From the NCBI GenBank assembly GCA_037447605.1, contig CM074806.1:2585400-2649399 (forward strand): a stretch of DNA of 64,000 nucleotides, in the 5' to 3' direction. The stretch is from Zygnema circumcarinatum. Its lineage: Eukaryota; Streptophyta; Zygnematophyceae; Zygnematales; Zygnemataceae. The notes below the pieces were generated by a model. That model saw only the letters and a program-made list of their open reading frames with translations. It made no database searches and was not told the DNA's origin. Of this stretch, positions 10,511-23,600 are shown in pieces (the stretch's first letter is position 1; every line of letters begins with the position of its first letter). A program made the position numbers and the translations under genes.

Positions 10511-13500
10511 TTTGAAGTCCGATACAGAACACGAGTTGAACTTTCATCCACTGTTCAAGACACTTTTCAGCCAAGTCTGAATAAACTAAATTGTAAATCC
10601 ACTGATTACAGCCGCGCATGTCATAGGTGTGGATCAGGGCAACAGAATACAGGTCTTGGTCCAATTCACTTTGAATTAGTCCTCGTGTCTCCGGCCCAAC
10701 TGGCCCAAGACAAGCTCTCTTATATAGGAATATCCTCGATATGTCCAACCAATTGGGACCACAAGCAAAAGCCGGCGAACCTCTGCAGGCTCTAAAACCT
10801 CAGGATTGCATTGCTGCCCTGCTTCGACTGCCCAGCCGGGCACTCTAAAGAGGATGACGAAGAAGACTCCCATACAGACTCACAAGGCCACTTTCCAGCA
10901 ACTGTTTTCCCGATGTGCGGACAGGAAGTTAACAGATTTGAAGCATCTTGAAGCCCCTTAGGAGAAAAGGAACCAAAACCTAACGGCCTCTCCTAAGGAA
11001 GTCAAAAGTCAGAGCTGTCTGCACCGATGGGTGGAATGTCGGAATAAAGCAGATGCACTCCAAGTGTTGCAGTGATGGCTCGGAATTTGGTCCTCAGAGA
11101 GGAGAGAAGTTCTTGAAAGTCCTCCCTCTGCGTGTCCGCCGAAAGGAAAAAGCCACGCTTCAATGTACTCAGCTAAAATGCAGGCTGAGCATTGCAAAGG
11201 CACTGCACAGGTTTTGCTGAGTTGCGAAGGCTCATGGGTAGATTGTGACAAACAACAATGTCGTGTGAAAACAGGATTATGGTACTTCCGTGAAGGTGAA
11301 AGACTCGTAAAACGCTAAGAAGGGAAAACCTCGAAAGGGAGTAAAGAAGACATTTAGAAATGCCACACAAAAAACTTTTCACTCGTATACATCTAGCAAA
11401 CCAGCAAACAAAACATACCTCGGGCTCTAACAAAGGGAAAACCCTCAGCTGCTCCTCTAATTGCCCAATGCTCCTACGAGCTCTGCAGTTCAAAGAACCA
11501 AAAATCCGTTTGCAATCAGTATAGAAATGATTATGGTGGAGTACGGGACTGATAATTGCACACAAACATCGTTTCTAAGTTATCAATACTATCTCTACAG
11601 CAACTTCACCAACAATAATGCAGACACATAGAGATCCCCTGAACTAGAAGACTGAAGTTCGACCAGCTCCGAAAGTCGGATTTCCATAATTGATTTCAAA
11701 ATTGAAGAAGTTCAGCAAGGTACTTGTTTTCAGGAAAGGATTTGAGGGAATTCGACTACCTTGCAGAAAAGGCGTCCGCATTGTCCCGCAGAACTCCACT
11801 CCAGACTTGGATACAACCACTGTAAAAGCCAACCTCTTCACCTGAGGACCCCGGAAAAGAAAATAAATGTAACTTGTGGGACACTCAAAATGTTGTGAAT
11901 GCAACAGCCGCTTTTGGCACGTCCAGCTTATGGAGCACTGGACGAAGTCAACCACAGATGTTGACGCTTAGTTCATGCTGAGATGACCTAATTCACTTTT
12001 TTCATTATTCACTGCGGATAAATAATATACACAAAATGAACGTATCATGAGGCAAAGGAGCTTCCTGACTGACTTCAACGAAAACATGTTCGTATTAAAA
12101 ATTAATCACTTGCGGTGGAGAACTTAAATAGTGCCGTGAGAACAGAGAGCATGAAGTGACAGAACATCACACCGTCCCTCCAGTCAAAAATAAACGAGGC
12201 CCAACCTGTTTCAAAGCCTGTCTTCAAACCAACTTCGCGCCCTTCCTCTTTGCCTGCAATCAACCCTTCACTGCAAACACCTGCCAGTGCATCAAGAATT
12301 ACTCAAGCCGACCGTGGCCACAATATTACTTTAATCTAGCAACAATACTTTGCCACTGACTTCATATTTAAAACCGCGATTACGTCGCCTTTGTGGCATT
12401 GAAGATCGCCTTGATCGCCTTAGGTCGGCACACGGTACTCACCGGTATCCTTCGTCGTACCCTTCCGCCACGAGGTTGCTTTCTAAGTCTAAAACGGACT
12501 GGAAGATATCAGCTTCAGCATGGGAGAATCCACCATTCACTGCCGTCTGCATGGACGACGCAGAGACGCACTTTATACTTTAGGCTCATTCATCGACATC
12601 AAGACACAACGGAATCGAGAAATAGGATAAGAGGAAGCAGAGTAACAGAAATGAGGATTCTACAAAACCCAGTGTCACTCAAACTTCATCAATATTTCAA
12701 GAAGCGTTGAGATTGATTGAGATTGAGGGGCAAAATTAGTAAGGTATTAAGGCCATCATGAATAAGCATGGTTGGGCCTGACGTTTAAATATTCTGTTTT
12801 GTAGAGATTACTTTGTGCCGCTCGCCAAACCCAAAGATTCCAATAAGCAAGCGTGTACCAGTCATAGCACACACTTAAATGCTCATTCTGTAGCGCAGAG
12901 GGATTTCCAGCAAACTTTCTCATTTTATATGAATAAACACTATTGGAGAAAGGCGGAGTGAATAAGCGTGCAAAAGAGGAAACGGAAACGGGATAGAAAC
13001 GGAGACGAAGGCCTCGAAGGACAATCAGACATTGCACGGCGAAAAAAAGAATAAGTCAGGAAAAACGACAGAAGAAAAGAGCAGTAGAATGCTCACGGAT
13101 GCTGTGGTCTCCACGTGCAGTGTGTGGCCCTGCCTCAGAGACATAAGCCTCGACGAGTAACAGAATACCTATTCTTTACTAAAAAAAAAAAAAACTCGCG
13201 ATGGCCCAGCCATCAAGTCCAGAAGGGACAGAAACAAGGCACTCCGCCTTCTAGGGACGAGACGCGGCGCTTTGAGTGAAAACGAAGAAAAAAATAATCG
13301 GCGAATCGAAAATAAAAGAAGGCCGACCTAAAGCAAAGCGAACGGAAAGACCGCGAAGGGAGTCCCAAAGCGGTTTCCTTCGAGTGGAGACGTCCAAACT
13401 GATACTGTTAGCTTCAGTGGTTATGGTTAGGGTTAAGGATTAGGGTTATGGAGTAGCGGGCCAAGCAAAAAAAAAAAATGCCTTTTTGGATGATGGGGCC

Positions 13501-13893
13501 ACTTTCTGCATGGATGGAGAAATGGGATATCTCACGGAGCAGGTTTTTTGCAAGGTCAAGGCTGTAGGAGAGCTAGGTTTCTTTCTATGATGTATGACCC
13601 CTAGATGTGAACCTGCATCATGAGTCTGAATTCAGACCCACTTCTCTGGTAGCATCAAGCTGGTAGCAGTTCGTTCAGTGCCTCCTGCAGTTGTTGTCAG
13701 TGGTTTTGATAGGACTCTGGCCAGTAGCAGTGATCAGGCGAACAAATTAGCTTGTACATTCATCTTTGAACAAGTACGGGAAATACTTCGTCCTGTTAGT
13801 GCTGTCTTCAATACTGTGTACTTTGGCTGCAATGGCCATTTAAATCACTTGAAAGCATAATCTAAGTGCAAAAGATCATAACAACTCAAACAG
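10511..13893. other. 3.4 kb without a confirmed gene
   Basis: This is the 5' flank of the F-box gene followed by AT-rich DNA with a 12-A run near 13181. Short open frames on both strands show no recognisable motif and no linkable splice sites. A frame at 13655-13800 (contains VPPAVVVSGF and FEQVREILRP) could be an upstream exon of the RING ligase that follows, but I could not join it in phase. Confidence 0.4.
13418..13450 (+). repeat. short interstitial telomere-like repeat
   Basis: Degenerate units GGTTATGGTTAGGGTTAAGGATTAGG continue for about 33 bp. They resemble the plant TTTAGGG telomere repeat, but most lack one T. Too short and degenerate for a chromosome end. Confidence 0.6.
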
Positions 13894-15597
13894 ACATTGC
13901 ATTGCATTGGATGCAGCAGATGTTGGGAGTGAAAAAGGTGGAGAGAGTCCTCCCGATTGGCATGCCCCTGACAGTTTAGGGGAGGTGTGTTTCCCTTTCT
14001 CTTGTTCCTTTCCTCGTGATTCTGTTTGTTGGCTGATATCCGAGTTCTGTCAATATATATCTGCCATGGCGGGAGAGTCTGTTTGGCAGACGTCATGTAC
14101 GCCCCCTTAATGGCCAATCTGAAACTTCTCAGAGTGAAATACTCTTAAGGTGAAAGTCTAGACTGGACATCTCTTATTTGTATACTCATTGACTGAATTT
14201 CTTCTTGGGGAAGGCAACAGGCAGTTCGTGACGAACAAGGCTCAGTGCGAATTCAAAGGCCGCATCGGGGGTCCTTTTATGTGTCCAGCAAGAGCTTAGA
14301 GCAGCTTATCTCCACTTTAGGAAGATGGTCAGGGTGTGCTACGTTAAACTGCCCACCTATAGAAGAGCAGAGCACTCTGCAACTGAAACAAAGCCATAAA
14401 CTGTTTATTTCTGTTGCTTGCTGACATGTGCATTTTTCTGAGCTACCCGCGCTTTAGAACTGGCTGGTTTTCTCCTGTTCAGTGATCTAATGGTGCATGT
14501 TTCACATATAAGCATCATGGCAGTCGAAGACTGATATCTTTCAGGCACTGAGTCGCATACCAACTTTGTGCAGGTTGTATACATGGCTCTCCATCGGCTG
14601 TACTGCGATGGGAGTATGGCTCCTTGCTCGCCACACTCTCCACCGCATGGGAGAGAAGCGCCGACGAATGGCATTGCGTCGCAGGTGGGTGTGATCTTAG
14701 CTCCCTCACTTCCCCCAAGCTGTCCTGCCTGCAACCGTCCCCCTTCTGTCTCTGCGTCTGCGTGTTTCCTCGTGATGTTGAAATGGACAGTCGTATGGCA
14801 CCACGGGCCTATATTTACGTCGACGGCGCCCATTGTTTTACTTGTAATACGAACATTAAGGTTCTAATTTGTCTTGTTTTGTGCCTGGTTGGATGTATTG
14901 CAAACAAGTCTTGATTTCTTACTTGAGCGTGCAGAGTGCTGGAAGCTGCTGCCCAACAGGAACAACATCTTGCTGACGGTGATCTCTTGAAACCATAGAA
15001 CCATTACTATGCTCATGGCAAGAGAACAGCTTGCATTGTGTACAAGGGGAGGGGGCCTTAATAGGAGAGGCAGAACAAGGCGTACATTTCTGCTACGGAA
15101 TCATTGTTACAGGAGGTTTCTCTGATTCCTTTTCGAGCGCAGATGTTACTTGATACGCAAACGCAAACGGTTATGAGGAAAAAGGTTTCAAACAGCTTTT
15201 TAGTTAGCCTTACATTTGAAGGTTGTCATCTTGATTCAAACGGCCTCCCTTCTCTCAATTCGTGCAGGCCAGAGATCGAATTCTGAAGCGGATGGAGAGA
15301 AGCCGGAGGGAATCCTGCCGGACCTTTGTGTTATCTGCCTCGAACAGAAGTACACGGCGGTTTTTGTTCCGTGAGCTCTCTCATTGATCCCTGCTTCAAT
15401 CCCTCCCACACTATGAAGGAAAGGATCTCCTGCCTTTGAGGTGTAACTGAGTTTGTTCTGACAGCTCCGTTCCACGCGTTTGGCTGGTCAGGTGCGGCCA
15501 CATGTGTTGCTGCTCCCTATGTTCTGCACAGCTGAGCAATTGCCCACTCTGTCGGCGGCACATTGACCAAGTTGTGCGAGCGTACCGCCATCAATGA
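13894..15597 (+). CDS. SP1/MUL1-type membrane RING ubiquitin ligase, C-terminal half (possible pseudogene)
   Basis: Family members sit in the outer membrane of chloroplasts or mitochondria and ubiquitinate surface proteins, for example the plastid import machinery for SP1. Exons: about 13894-13984, 14221-14333, 14574-14684, 14935-14978, 15268-15370 and 15492-15597; from the second on all phases agree. In order they give MLGVKKVERVLPIGMPLTV, EQGSVRIQRPHRGSFYVSS, a membrane helix (LYTWLSIGCTAMGVWLLAR), a basic linker, then a C3HC4 RING (DLCVICLEQKYTAVFVPCGH through CSLCSAQLSNCPLCRRHID) ending RAYRHQ. In the first exon an in-frame TAG (13977-13979) replaces the expected Val-Gly-Glu; one extra base would restore the family pattern. 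A donor at 13974 could bypass it. The N-terminal half of the family (first membrane helix and most of the GIDE domain) is not seen upstream. It may be a broken copy, or a gene with diverged exons plus a sequencing error. Confidence 0.75.
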
Positions 15598-18134
15598 TCC
15601 CTTGCCACGAAGGGATCTGTAAATATACTGCTCGAATTTGTACAGAGCTGCCAATTTTTAGGTCAAGCTCTATGTACAGTTGTTTGACTTTGCATCAGAA
15701 AGTCGTGTGCTGGGAAGTGTGTCAAGCAGTTTAAGACATCTGTTGGCACCGGCTGAGACAGTGTTGATGCGCAAAGGTTTCTGTTTACAAAATGCCCATT
15801 GGTGGAATTTCGTCTTGCAACTTCTTTTACATTAGGGGGAGACAGACCTTGACGATCGCTTACAGAATTCCCTCATTCCTTACACTCCCCCTATTGGTGT
15901 TTTATGTTAAATTTTCCCATGTGCACTGAAAAGTTTTGCATATGATTCATGGCATGTGACTGTAGAACTCATCTTTATACGAGGGTTTCGTATGTTTTAG
16001 CCGGGCTGACTTTGCCGAAATGAGTTACTTGTGCATCAACATGACGATCTGCTGATCCGCAAACCTTGCTCATAGGAGTGTCAGGACACTGGAAAAAAGG
16101 CAGTTGCAAGACAGTCCAAGCATCAACGAAGGCCCCACGTGTTGTTCTAAAAAGGAGCCACGTCCATTCGAATCATATGCAAGGGGCTGCCAAACAGGCT
16201 CACAACAAACAATCCGTCTTGCTCTCATGTCGTCTCTCAAATGTACACTTGGGGTGGCTGGTGAGCAAGTTCCTACAATACCTGCAACCACTAAGCTACA
16301 CAGCATTCATACGGCATTAAGAAACCAGCCGTCACTCCAACACCAATCAAAAGAACGCTCCAACACAAGCAGTAGCCACCTGCACCGCTCATCTTCCCAC
16401 CCACTCAGCCAACGCCGTACCGCCCAACCCTTCCCCTTTCTAAAGAGGCAGCCGAAGCAGGGTTTATTCACAAAAGCAGAACAGCTACCAAAAGAAGGCT
16501 TCAGACAACAGAGTGGCGAACAGAAGCATGGGCGGAGCACATGCGAAGCCTGCAAAACAGAACTTGTACATTACAAACGTGCATCTGCATTGAGACTGAA
16601 AGTGCGGCTAAGTTCCAAGCGATATTCCAACGCCCGCATGTGATGTCCGAGCAGCATGCACCTGCACCCAACCAGGGAGCAGCCAATGTTGGCACACTGC
16701 GCTTGGACGAAATGTAAAGCTACAAGAGGCTCAAAACAAAGTACAGTCCGGGACATACATTGGTCAATAAGCCACCCAGCAGACTCGACGTGATACTGCC
16801 TGGCTAGTCAGCCGGCTGGCCAGACAGGCAGCTGATACACAAAGTCCCTGAGGGGCACTATCACGGAATGACGTTGCATGGGAAGTTAGCAGCTTCCCAA
16901 CCGTTTTCAGTCAGCAGCCGGCACTGCATCTCCAGATGATGCTGGATAGCTGCCCGGGAACGAGGCCTTACCAGCAACGAAGGTGACCTATGGGCCTGGG
17001 GATCTTGAGTCTTGCTCTTACAGCACCAAGCAGCGGTGACAACCATCAGCCATGGCTAGCAGGAGCAGCCGTGCAGGACGATGGCTCCGTCTGGCAGGGA
17101 TGGCATGGCGTACAATGAAGCAGGAAACTGGCAGGGGGAACCTGTATGGAGTAAATGACGGAGAAACTCTGCAAATGGCAAAATGCTTTGCTCCTGATGC
17201 AGGGAGAACAATGTCGTCTGGAATTAAGTTACAAAATATGGATTATTGTTCTCGGACTGGCGTAAGGCTGCAAAGATGCACAAAAGAGAACTGGTGCACT
17301 GTGCTAGGGAGGCGAAATTTTCACTGTATGCATCATATTTTCGAATCCCACGGTGAAAAGGGAGCTAGTGCTTCAAATGTAGAAGCTAGCGCTGGCGGGA
17401 TGAGAAAGTATCTGGAGGATCTTCCTCGAAAAAGTTTCATGAATGCTTTGCTATTGCATGTGGGGTGTGTATCGACGCTTTGCTTCCCAGTTAGCTGCGA
17501 GGGAAGTGATTTCAATCATCAGAACAACTAAGGAGGGAACATGTAGCCATCCCGCAGATTTACAAAACTCAACTTAAGGGATGCTTGCGGTTGTTGTCAT
17601 TGATGTACTGCTTAAAACCGTGTTGTCGTCCTTTTATAAGCAGGCCAGGTCGTTTAACGGCTATAATAGTCTGCCAATTTCCTCCATGCCCTTCTATCGG
17701 TTTGGCTTCTTTGTTTTTTTTTTTTTTTAATAAGGTCGACAATATTTCAAAGTCCAATTTTTTTGTTTTCCCCCGATCTGTGTGTACATATGTAGGAGAT
17801 TTCCACGTTTCATTTTTGAAATTAGTGCTTGCATTTCAACTGGACGACTGTCCTATAACTCACTGGAGTCATTAGTTTTTTGCTGGAGTGGAGCTCCATA
17901 GCGCAAATTGTTTCTTATTGAGGCCCTCATGCAATGCTGAGAGCAAACATCGTGCTCTAAGACACCATCATCACTTGCAAACATGTATAGACTGACTTGC
18001 CCGTAACTTTCAGCCTTGATTTTGACGTTCACTTACAGAAAATATTTGACACATTCTTGAGATCAGTTTAGTTCTGTTTCCTTATCTCCTCGTCTCTTTC
18101 TTTTTCATTCTTTGTGTCTCTGTGGAAAATCCAG
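15598..18134. other. 2.5 kb with only a candidate 5' exon
   Basis: A frame at 17052-17531 on the + strand starts with ATG, has 159 codons and no known domain. Its later part (from the Met at 17400, reading MRKYLEDLPRKSFMNALLLH, followed by a GTGTGT donor-like site) could be an N-terminal exon of the hydrolase gene that follows. This is conjecture. The rest shows nothing I can support. Confidence 0.3.
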
Positions 18135-19302
18135 GCAGGATCCTCGGCTAGCTGGACAAAAGGCTTTCTTTGAGGAGGCAATTGAGAGCAAGTTCAAGGA
18201 GTGCATCACCCGTCATAAAGACCTGCTTGTAGACGACCGAGCCAATGCTCACCTCCAGGTAGTCCCGGTTAAAGTCTCCTCTCAAGTAGCACCCCATCTG
18301 ATGATCTACTAGCCAAGAAAAGGCAAGAAGCTCGAAGGATGAATCGTCTATGCTGGACTCAACCTTCGTACACGTACAGTTAAACAATGCTTTGTGCTTC
18401 AAGTCTAGACAACTTCGGGACTGTAAAAATTGGATGTGCATAAGGGGTCGACAAGGTGCTGTGCAGATGGCGGCAATGGTTGCTGCATCCTATTCTGTGC
18501 TACTGCCATGGATGGCAAACGATTCAGCAGCGGTCATAGAGGTCGTTAAGCAACCAGCTGGTGCTGCAGCTGCTGTTTTTGTGAAGGTTGTTCAGAAAGT
18601 GGCTATTCTACTCGCATGGGATAAGATGAAATATGCGTCTAATTTGCTGCGGAAGACAGAGGCCGATTATGGAAAGGCGTTTGAATTCGAGCATCATGTC
18701 ATTCCAGAGTGAGAGTTTCTCACTTGCATATGGCTTTTGCAACCATTGGCCATAATGAGCTTATGTGCGTTTAAGTGCTTTTGTAAAAGTGATGCGCATT
18801 GCCGCATGCATTTCATCATGCATGTTGACATCGGACAGTGTTTTGCAAAGGTTGCTAATAGTGTACATACCGTTTCTGCTGTGATCATGCACAAATTAGA
18901 GACATGATCAAATGACTCACCTTGTTGTGCACGTGGCAGGAGCCATGAAATGCGTGTGAGCCGCTGCTTGTATCATACGGTGTTTGAGAAGGAGGGCGTC
19001 CCAGAGTTAACCTCAATCTTTTGCGCATTGGACCGTATGTGGTAAGTGTTCGACCAATCTTATTTACTTTTTGTTCCTTCAAACTGCTTGCTTTCCTTCT
19101 CCTTCAGCAATCTCAGCACAAAGAGCTGCCAACAAAGAGAAATGTTTGAACGTTGTTCAGAACCGTTTTTTTTGTTTGCTTCGCTCTTTTCCACAGGTTC
19201 AGTCAAATCAATCCTAAGCAGCATGGTGTTGAATTTGAGCGTCCAGCCACTCTTGCAGACGGAGCAGCTGCCTGCAGATTCATTGTCAGAAAGGTGAGGT
19301 GA
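18135..19302 (+). CDS. L-2-amino-thiazoline-4-carboxylic acid (ATC) hydrolase-like protein
   Basis: The bacterial family opens the thiazoline ring of L-ATC on the way to L-cysteine; eukaryotic members have no settled role. Four exons join in phase: 18135-18258, 18467-18708, 18940-19041 and 19197-19302 (TGA). The visible product is about 190 residues. Family-like blocks in order are FFEEAIESKFKECITRHKDL, DRANAHLQ, LRKTEADYGKAFEFEH, VSRCLYHTVFEKEGVPELTS followed by IFCALDRMW, and HGVEFERPATLADGAAACRF. The spacing matches full-length bacterial proteins apart from the missing N-terminus, which must lie in upstream exons (one candidate at 17400-17470). No transit peptide can be judged without it. 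The family assignment rests on my recognition of the FCALDR..W and GVEFERP..LA..A..CRF pattern. Confidence 0.7.
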
Positions 19303-20163
19303 AGAAGCCCGCATAGGTGTTGGTGGGAGACCAATTGAGCTCGGTAAGTTTTGGCGATGTTACTTGAGCCCATGTACGGGATTAGGTCCATGCCGGTGCC
19401 AACGCATATCAAAGTCCATGCCCACACTCTGCAGGAAATGACCACGTAGCTGTCGAAATAAAGGACAAATTTACGATGTGAAGACCCGACTTTTGGTAGA
19501 AATTGGGCGTCATCGTTAGCAGATTTTGCAGATTACAGTTTTGAAAATCTGCGAACAGCTGTCAACCGCCGGGGGGGCGTCAGTCTGCCCTACAGCAGTG
19601 AAATGTGAAGTCGATTCATTGAACCAGGGAAGCGTCTTAGGTTGGGCATGCAGCTTTCAAAGGCATGTGTTCATTGTATCATTAATGCTGCCTCTAAGGC
19701 CTGGCTCTTTCACTCTTTGCAACATTTTTATTCCAATCATGTTTTCAATAGTGAGATAAAGCCGCTGCCTTGTATCTCGATTGCCTGCTGTGAAGAAAGT
19801 ACGCCTACTTGAAGCAGACATAAGAGCCGGTTTCCTCAAACTAAGAACCGTGGATGAACTTGTGATTTGGCATCCACTTTTGGCCGTGTCTGCTACCTTC
19901 AGCGCATCGACTGATGCATCCGATGCAAAAATCTAACGGCTCAGAGCTGACCACCTCAAGCAGCGGTCATTGCGCGATTTACAGACCGGAAAAGTTGGAA
20001 GATCAACCAGTGGGTGCAGACACGATTCTATGCAAAAAATGCTGCTCGGACGTATGCCTCTCGTTGGGATCTCCACCCGCAAGTTGCTGTGGCGTGTGCC
20101 GCAGGAGGTGGGAGAGAGCAGGAGAGGCGGTGGGTGAGACAGGAGTGGGAGAGTGGGAAAAGG

Positions 20164-20235
20164 AATTGAAGGCGAGGGAGAGGGAGAGAGGGCGAGGGAG
20201 AGGGAGAGAGGGCGAGGGAGAGGGAGGGCGGGAGA
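20164..20235 (+). repeat. purine minisatellite
   Basis: Near-perfect tandem units built from GGCGAGGGAGAGGGAGAGAG, about three copies, on the + strand. It lies in the 1.3 kb between the hydrolase stop and the start of the telomere-binding protein gene. The remainder of that interval (19303-20402) holds no gene I can support. Confidence 0.8.
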
Positions 20236-20402
20236 GAGCGGGCAAACGTGGTTGGCGGCGTTGCCCAGGAATGAAATTTAATTCCATACGTACGTACGTA
20301 CGGCACAGGCGTGCAGGATATGGGCCGTACGCATGCAGCCGCCCGGGTCGTACGGATTGGCCGACCAAGGCTGGACCTCCACGCGGAGGGCGCGGGTGAA
20401 CT

Positions 20403-20468
20403 GACCCTAACGCCAAAAACCCTAAACCCCCAAACACTCCAAAACCCTAAAGCACTAAAACCCTAAAT
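20403..20468 (+). promoter_or_regulatory. telo-box cluster upstream of the telomere-binding protein gene
   Basis: Three exact AAACCCTAA telo-boxes occur at 20417-20425, 20442-20450 and 20458-20466, with a further CCCTAA at 20404. They lie 135-200 bp before the ATG of the telomere-repeat-binding protein gene. Telo-boxes are known plant promoter elements bound by Myb telobox and related factors. A role here, including self-regulation, is inference. Confidence 0.65.
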
Positions 20469-20602
20469 GCCCTTCGGGTTCCAGCACAAGCAATCAGCGC
20501 TCGCCAAGTGGTCGATTTGAAGCGTTGGAGGAGCCGCCCCTTCCTGCACTGCCTCTGATGACTTGAGAAGTTGAAACGGAATTTGTGAGCGAACAGGAGG
20601 AC

Positions 20603-23600
20603 ATGCGGGGGATGTTTGCGTGCACGAGACTATATGATGGAGAGCAGATTAAAGAAGTAGATGAGGCACCAAATGAAGGGACAGCGCAAGTAAAAAACGT
20701 TTCTTTTCAAGATAGGAAAATGACAGACTTTGACAAAGGCGAAGGACTCGGAGGAGAAGAGAATGAGTTTGTGGATGTCTTGAGCGAGATGGGCAACAGC
20801 AGCACGTCGTCGACATTCGTGGGACGAAAGGGCGGCCTGCTGCACGGAAAGGAAGGCATAGCAGAAGAAAATGGCCTCGAAGGACACTGTGGAGGTGCGG
20901 AGCCAGCAGAAGATGCTGAAGTAGGAGATGATGGATTAGGAGACGACGACAGGAGAGCTGAGGGGCAAATGATGTATGCTTTGCCTCCGGACCCTACATA
21001 TGGAACCACTGAACCAGTAGATGCTGAGGATGAAGAGGAGGAAGACATCGACATTGTGGAGGTAGATGAGGAAGAGGAAGCAAAGGTGAAGCAGGCAATG
21101 GGAGTCGGAGAAGGGATGCCCGTAGGAGAAGAGTATGTCGAAGAGAGGGAGGGGGGAGTGGAGGAAGGTCTGACAGGGAGTATGCCACAAGTGGAGGTCT
21201 TTTCAAACGGGGAGAGCATGAGGATGGGGAGAGACGAGGAGTTACCGCAGGCACTTGAGGAAGCAGAAGCTGCAGCTGCAGTGGGTCTTGGGTTGTTGGA
21301 AGTTGATGAAGCGCCTGCAGCCATGGTCACGACCACTATGATGAGATTAGGAAAAGAGCAGAATTTGATGAGAGATAAACGAAAGTCAAGCATCGAGCAC
21401 GAAGAAGACGTTGAGGAGGCTCCTTCTCTGAGTGGTATGCGACACTTCCAGTATGAAAAGTGCACTATTGATTAGTGCTGCCCGTCCACTTGTTGGTTGC
21501 TCAACAGTTTTACTTGAATAATAGAGATATCTGGGACAGTTTCTGAATCGTCTTCATCTTGAGGCATTTGTCATTATCTCTAGCATCATTTCAGCTCATT
21601 CACTCTGTGATAACCGATGGGGAGTGCTGGCTTACTCTGCTTGCCTGATGGACAGACGTTGAATCCGCCAGACCAACTCGACAACGAACAGCGCGCCCTC
21701 CCCCTCAAAAGAAAAAACGTCTGTGGATGCAGGAGGAGCAGTTCCAGCAACAGGACGTGACGGAGGAGCATATGCTTGATATGGAAGTGGATACGAACCT
21801 GCTGGAAAGAACTGGTTTCTTTGGAGAAGTGGGAGAACCTCCGGCAGCAGCAGCGAAGCTGCGACGAGGTGAGGATTCTCCATGTTTTCCGCAATTGCAG
21901 AGTTGAGTGGATTCCTCATTTGGGAACTGCTCCATGTTGATTCTAGTGGTGGTGGTGGGGTATGTTATGTGCTCTACAATACAGTTTGTATATCCATGAG
22001 TCTGGTGAAAGATATTAAGAAAAAATACGGGGCACTGGGCACTTTCTTACACTCTTGTCTGTGGCACGGCGGGGACCTTCAGCAAGCAAAATGGCCAGCA
22101 TTCCAGCGACACTGCCTGGATCCTCGGCTCATTTTCGAAACCCGAAGTTCGTTAATAAAGCCGGGGAATCTATAGGTATTTTAATCCTCTCTCATTCGAC
22201 CTCAGCATGTTCCGTTGTTGCTTCTCTTAATTCTTTTTTATTCGCTGCATGCAGTGGTCTATCAAGGCACCATGCTTTTCTTTATTTTCGTAAGGAGTAG
22301 AATTATTATCAGTATTCCTTACACATCTTTACGCTTGATCATGCCAAAAATTGGATAGAGAAAGTGCTTTGCCTAAACTGTCCGAGACCCCAAAGGCCGC
22401 TTGACTACTGTACCGGCTTTTAACGTAGCTACGTTTGAACTTTGATGCTCAAGCTTATTATTCTATCTTGGGACATGCAGTCAAGTTTGCAATAAAATCC
22501 TTTACTGTACCGGAGCTTATGGTGACCGTGCCAGAATCTTCTACTGTTGGTCAGCTGAAGGTGAGAATCAAACGCGTAATTTCTCGTCCATCTCTTGATC
22601 TAGCTCTGTTAGGGAGAAACTCCCTGATTCTGGTTTAGGATTGAAGCTCAGGAAATGATTCAAAATCTCAGCGAGTTCTCTTGGGAGGGATTGTTGCTGT
22701 AGAAAGCTGTAACGGAAGCTGTAATGAAGCTATTGGGAGGAGGACTACGACTGCGGGTATTGTTACAAGGAAAGCATCTACAGGATGAGGACATATCGCT
22801 TATGCAGGCAGGGATTTCCAAGGCAACACCAGGCTCTGGGGATTTTTCGGATTCTTTGGACTTCATGCTTGAGCCAAGCCCTCTATATAGCTTAACTCCA
22901 GGAGACAACGACCCGTTGTTGGTGCTATCACAGGCCACAGAAGTGGGGACCCCACCGAGTATCAGGTTAACGCCCACTTTCTTATCTTAAGGTCTTTTTA
23001 TCGTTACTTCTCAATCCAGCTTCCCCTGTTTGTCACTCCATTTCTAGTCAATCTCCTCAAAGTTTTATATATATATTCTTCCCAGTAACTCTTTTCTCTC
23101 TTCTGGCTTCGGCTTCCTCTTAGTCTCCTTTGTCTCGTTATTAGTCTCCACTCCGCTTCCCCACTACACAATTCCTTGGAGGAGGGCACATCCACTCCAA
23201 TAGCATACCTTGATAGCTATTTCTTATGAATTCACCTGTGAATTATGGGCAGGCCAGCCTTTGATGGGATTCCGCCACAACCACAATCGACGGGACTTAG
23301 AAGCCGGTCTCGTGGAAGGAGTAAAGGAAAGGGAATGGCAGAAGATGATGCTAATTTTGGCGCCAATGCAAGCTATTACGCAGAGCCAAGTGAAGCCCAG
23401 TCTAAAGGGAGAGCTTTTGTAGCTCCTTCCCATACCACTCGAATCGCAGCTGCCCATGCACTGGCAGCCATAAGGGCACAGGCTGAGCAGAACCCGATGG
23501 GGGTGAAGATGGAGGGAGAAGCAGGTGTTGTGCAATATGGCTTGAACTCGACAAATGGAGCCATTGTGTTGCATGCGAGCATGCAGGAAGCTGAGCTGAA

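Noticed and set aside
13418-13450. Chromosome end or telomere
   Set aside because: Only about 33 bp, degenerate, and flanked by genes on both sides.
20707-21465. 252-codon Ser-rich minus-strand frame
   Set aside because: Mirror of the Glu/Asp-rich first exon of the telomere-binding protein, which is supported by seven further exons.
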